Assembly (NCBI GenBank): GCA_021203425.1
Contig: JAJQBF010000216.1
Coordinates: forward strand, 1-8,231
Length of the DNA: 8,231 bases
Origin: Clostridiales bacterium
GTDB lineage: Bacteria; Bacillota; Clostridia; Lachnospirales; CAG-274
Direction of reading: 5' to 3'
The notes under the pieces were generated by a model. That model did not search any database, had not been told where the DNA came from, and saw nothing but the letters and a program-made list of their open reading frames with translations. The position numbers and the translations under genes are program-made. This document shows, piece after piece, positions 6,937-8,231 of this stretch. Numbering within the stretch: position 1 is the first letter of the stretch; each line of letters begins with the position of its first letter.

Positions 6937-7122
6937 ATGAAAGCAACAGGCATAGTTAGAAGAATAGATGATTTGGGGAGAGTTGTTATACCGAAGGAAA
7001 TCAGGAGAACACTGCGAATAAGAGAGGGTGACCCCCTGCTGAAAACATTGTCACAGTCAAAAACCCCTGATTTCAGGCAAAATCTCTTCTGCCAAGCTAT
7101 ACGAAAGCTCCTTTCTACATAA
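6937..7122 (+). CDS. Truncated SpoVT/AbrB-family DNA-binding protein
   Basis: The 61-residue frame begins MKATGIVRRIDDLGRVVIPK and continues EIRRTLRIREGDPL. This is the complete swapped-hairpin (AbrB/MazE/SpoVT) DNA-binding domain of SpoVT-type transition-state and sporulation regulators, conserved almost residue for residue to about position 34. After GDPL the sequence becomes LLKTLSQSKTPDFRQNL and onward, unrelated to the family, whose full-length SpoVT members have about 180 residues including a C-terminal GAF-like domain. A deletion or insertion has therefore replaced the rest. The ATG at 6937 is chosen over upstream alternatives because AGAGGAGG ends six bases before it and the family N-terminus starts there. 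The start and expression signals look intact, so a short DNA-binding protein lacking its sensor domain might still be made. Whether it is a decaying gene or a functional short form cannot be told from sequence. Confidence 0.75.
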   Translation: MKATGIVRRIDDLGRVVIPKEIRRTLRIREGDPLLKTLSQSKTPDFRQNLFCQAIRKLLST

Positions 7123-7190
7123 TGACGGTGTTTTAAATACAAGATTTAATATGTTGCGAATAATAGGTTTAAAATCTTGGCTTGCGTGTC

Positions 7191-7219
7191 TTGAATATTT
7201 TTCAATTGTATGGTATGAT
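7191..7219 (+). promoter_or_regulatory. Possible promoter of the PDDEXK-family gene
   Basis: TTGAAT (7191-7196) and TATGAT (7214-7219) are 17 bases apart, with an extended -10 TG at 7211-7212. The match is good, but the predicted start near 7226 would fall at the beginning of the Shine-Dalgarno sequence (7225-7231), leaving a leader of only about 13 bases. The real promoter may be elsewhere. Confidence 0.4.
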
Positions 7220-7238
7220 AAATTAAGGAGGAAGATGT

Positions 7239-8063
7239 ATGGAAAATACTGAACGTGAACGGCTATATGAGCAAGATTTAGAGAGGATAAAAGCTTTAAG
7301 ACTTTTTGATGATGATTTCCTTGCTCTGGTTTTTGAAGATAATATTGAGGCGACAGAACTGCTTCTAAATATTATTTTCGACAGAGATGATATGAAGGTT
7401 TCTAAGGTTGTTAAACAGCGTGAGATTAAAGGTGTGGAAGGTCATTCCGTAAGGCTTGATATTTTGGCTGAGGATAGTGACCATAAAATATATGACATAG
7501 AAATCCAACGTCAGGATAAAGGTAATCTGCCCTTAAGGTCACGATATTACAGCAGTATGGCAGACACAACATTACTTAAAAAGAACGAAGATTACAATTT
7601 TCTTGTGCCGACATATGTAATCTTTTTTACAGAAACAGATACCTTTAAAGACGGCAAACCACTTAACCACTATGTAATGAAAGAAATGGAAAGCAATGCT
7701 CTGCTCGGTGATGAACGGCATATAATGTTTATTAACGGTGAAAATAATAATGAGGAAACAGCCCTTGGAAAATTAGTCCACGATTTTAAATGTAACTCAG
7801 CAGATAACATGTATTATGATGTATTAGCGAATCGTGTTCGTTATTTCAAAGAAGAAGGAGGCGTACAAAGTATGTGTAAAATATTGGAAGATATGAGAAA
7901 TGAAGTTGCAAAAATTGTTGAAAGAAGAACTGCAATTATAACGCTTATTGAAGCTTACCGTGATATTGATATGGACGAGAGTGAAATTAAAGACAGAGTT
8001 ATGAAAAAATTCAATCTTTCTTCGGAAGAAACTAAAGAGTATATGTTTGGCAAAAGTGCCTAA
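7239..8063 (+). CDS. Rpn/PDDEXK_2-family nuclease-transposase
   Basis: This intact 274-residue protein belongs to the PD-(D/E)XK nuclease family transposases (PDDEXK_2, related to Rpn recombination-promoting nucleases). The catalytic core is visible: a conserved Glu in the first helix region (about E40), D74 in VRLDILAED and the E88-x-Q90 pair in YDIEIQRQ. These are followed by the family pattern PLRSRYYSSMADTTLL (98-113) and the hydrophobic strand VPTYVIFF (123-130). The C-terminal third is helical (SMCKILEDMRNEVAKIVERR, then IEAYRDIDMDESEI), also typical. The ATG at 7239 has AAGGAGG at 7225-7231. Family members cut DNA and some promote RecA-independent recombination in Escherichia coli; many occur as mobile, multi-copy genes in Clostridia. 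It stands alone, oppositely oriented to the MoxR operon, and a relic of a second copy follows directly. Catalytic residues look complete, so activity is plausible. Confidence 0.9.
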   Translation: MENTERERLYEQDLERIKALRLFDDDFLALVFEDNIEATELLLNIIFDRDDMKVSKVVKQREIKGVEGHSVRLDILAEDSDHKIYDIEIQRQDKGNLPLRSRYYSSMADTTLLKKNEDYNFLVPTYVIFFTETDTFKDGKPLNHYVMKEMESNALLGDERHIMFINGENNNEETALGKLVHDFKCNSADNMYYDVLANRVRYFKEEGGVQSMCKILEDMRNEVAKIVERRTAIITLIEAYRDIDMDESEIKDRVMKKFNLSSEETKEYMFGKSA

Positions 8064-8084
8064 ATAAGCAACTATAGGTGATTT

Positions 8085-8231
8085 TCGTAAATTTTGGCAA
8101 TTATAAACGGTGATAATAAAGATGAGGAAACAGCGCTTTTTATGCTTATTGAAGGCTATTGATATATTGACATAGCAGAAAATAAAATTGGAGAGAGAGT
8201 AATAAAAATTTAATCTTACTCAGGATATAGT
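8085..8231 (+). pseudogene. Internally deleted relic of a second PDDEXK_2-family gene
   Basis: The sequence just after the intact nuclease gene resembles its own 3' half. IINGDNKDEETAL matches FINGENNNEETAL (residues 164-176 of the intact protein), and the next codons, LIEGY, YIDIAENKIGERVIK, match IEAYRDIDMDESEIKDRVMK (237-256). About 57 codons between these blocks are missing, and a TGA (8160-8162) and a TAA (8211-8213) interrupt the frame. The relic has no start and may continue beyond the window edge. It is the remnant of a tandem or adjacently inserted paralogue and cannot encode an active nuclease. Confidence 0.75.

Noticed and set aside
7140..7179. Inverted repeat CAAGATTT / AAATCTTG as a terminator after the SpoVT/AbrB fragment.
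   Set aside because: The arms are AT-rich, separated by 24 bases and lack a following T-tract; a chance repeat or weak operator is as likely.

Overview
The window (about 38% G+C by eye) looks like chromosomal accessory DNA of a low-GC Clostridia-type Firmicute. The signs are strong AGGAGG ribosome binding sites, Firmicute-type promoter hexamers, a SpoVT/AbrB-family N-terminus, and phage, IS4-family and PD-(D/E)XK-transposase genes typical of gut Clostridia. No rRNA, tRNA or CRISPR array was seen.

Region 1 (1-5150, minus strand) is one operon of four genes read leftward off the window edge. In order they are a MoxR-type AAA+ ATPase (4930-3668), a DUF2201-type protein with a von Willebrand A domain (3648-1684), an unrecognised protein (1664-959) and a second unrecognised protein truncated by the window edge (943-1). 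The gaps are 19, 19 and 15 bases, each holding the next ribosome binding site. The second and third genes are broken as given. Three one-base changes in homopolymer runs (3007-3012, 2843-2849, 1266-1272) restore proteins of 654 and 234 residues. This pattern suggests either base-calling errors or recent decay. A promoter with GCAACCATT-type sites, including an 11+11 inverted repeat, lies upstream at 5055-5150. MoxR ATPases paired with VWA proteins generally act as ATP-driven chaperone or remodelling pairs. The targets here are unknown, and the two unrecognised proteins are the natural candidates for dedicated partners. This operon is the best candidate for an undescribed system in the window.

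Region 2 (about 5160-6900) is a graveyard of mobile elements on the plus strand. It holds an unexplained, more GC-rich stretch with overlapping ORFs (5280-5750), then a tail tape-measure relic spread over three frames (5761-6118), then an IS4-family transposase relic with stop codons in its catalytic signature (about 6187-6680).

Region 3 (6840-8231, plus strand) begins with a SpoVT/AbrB-family DNA-binding domain that keeps its ribosome binding site and possible Spo0A boxes but loses family similarity after about 34 residues. An intact Rpn/PDDEXK_2-family nuclease-transposase follows (7239-8063) with its own promoter. Immediately after it is an internally deleted relic of a second copy of the same family (about 8085 to the window end).
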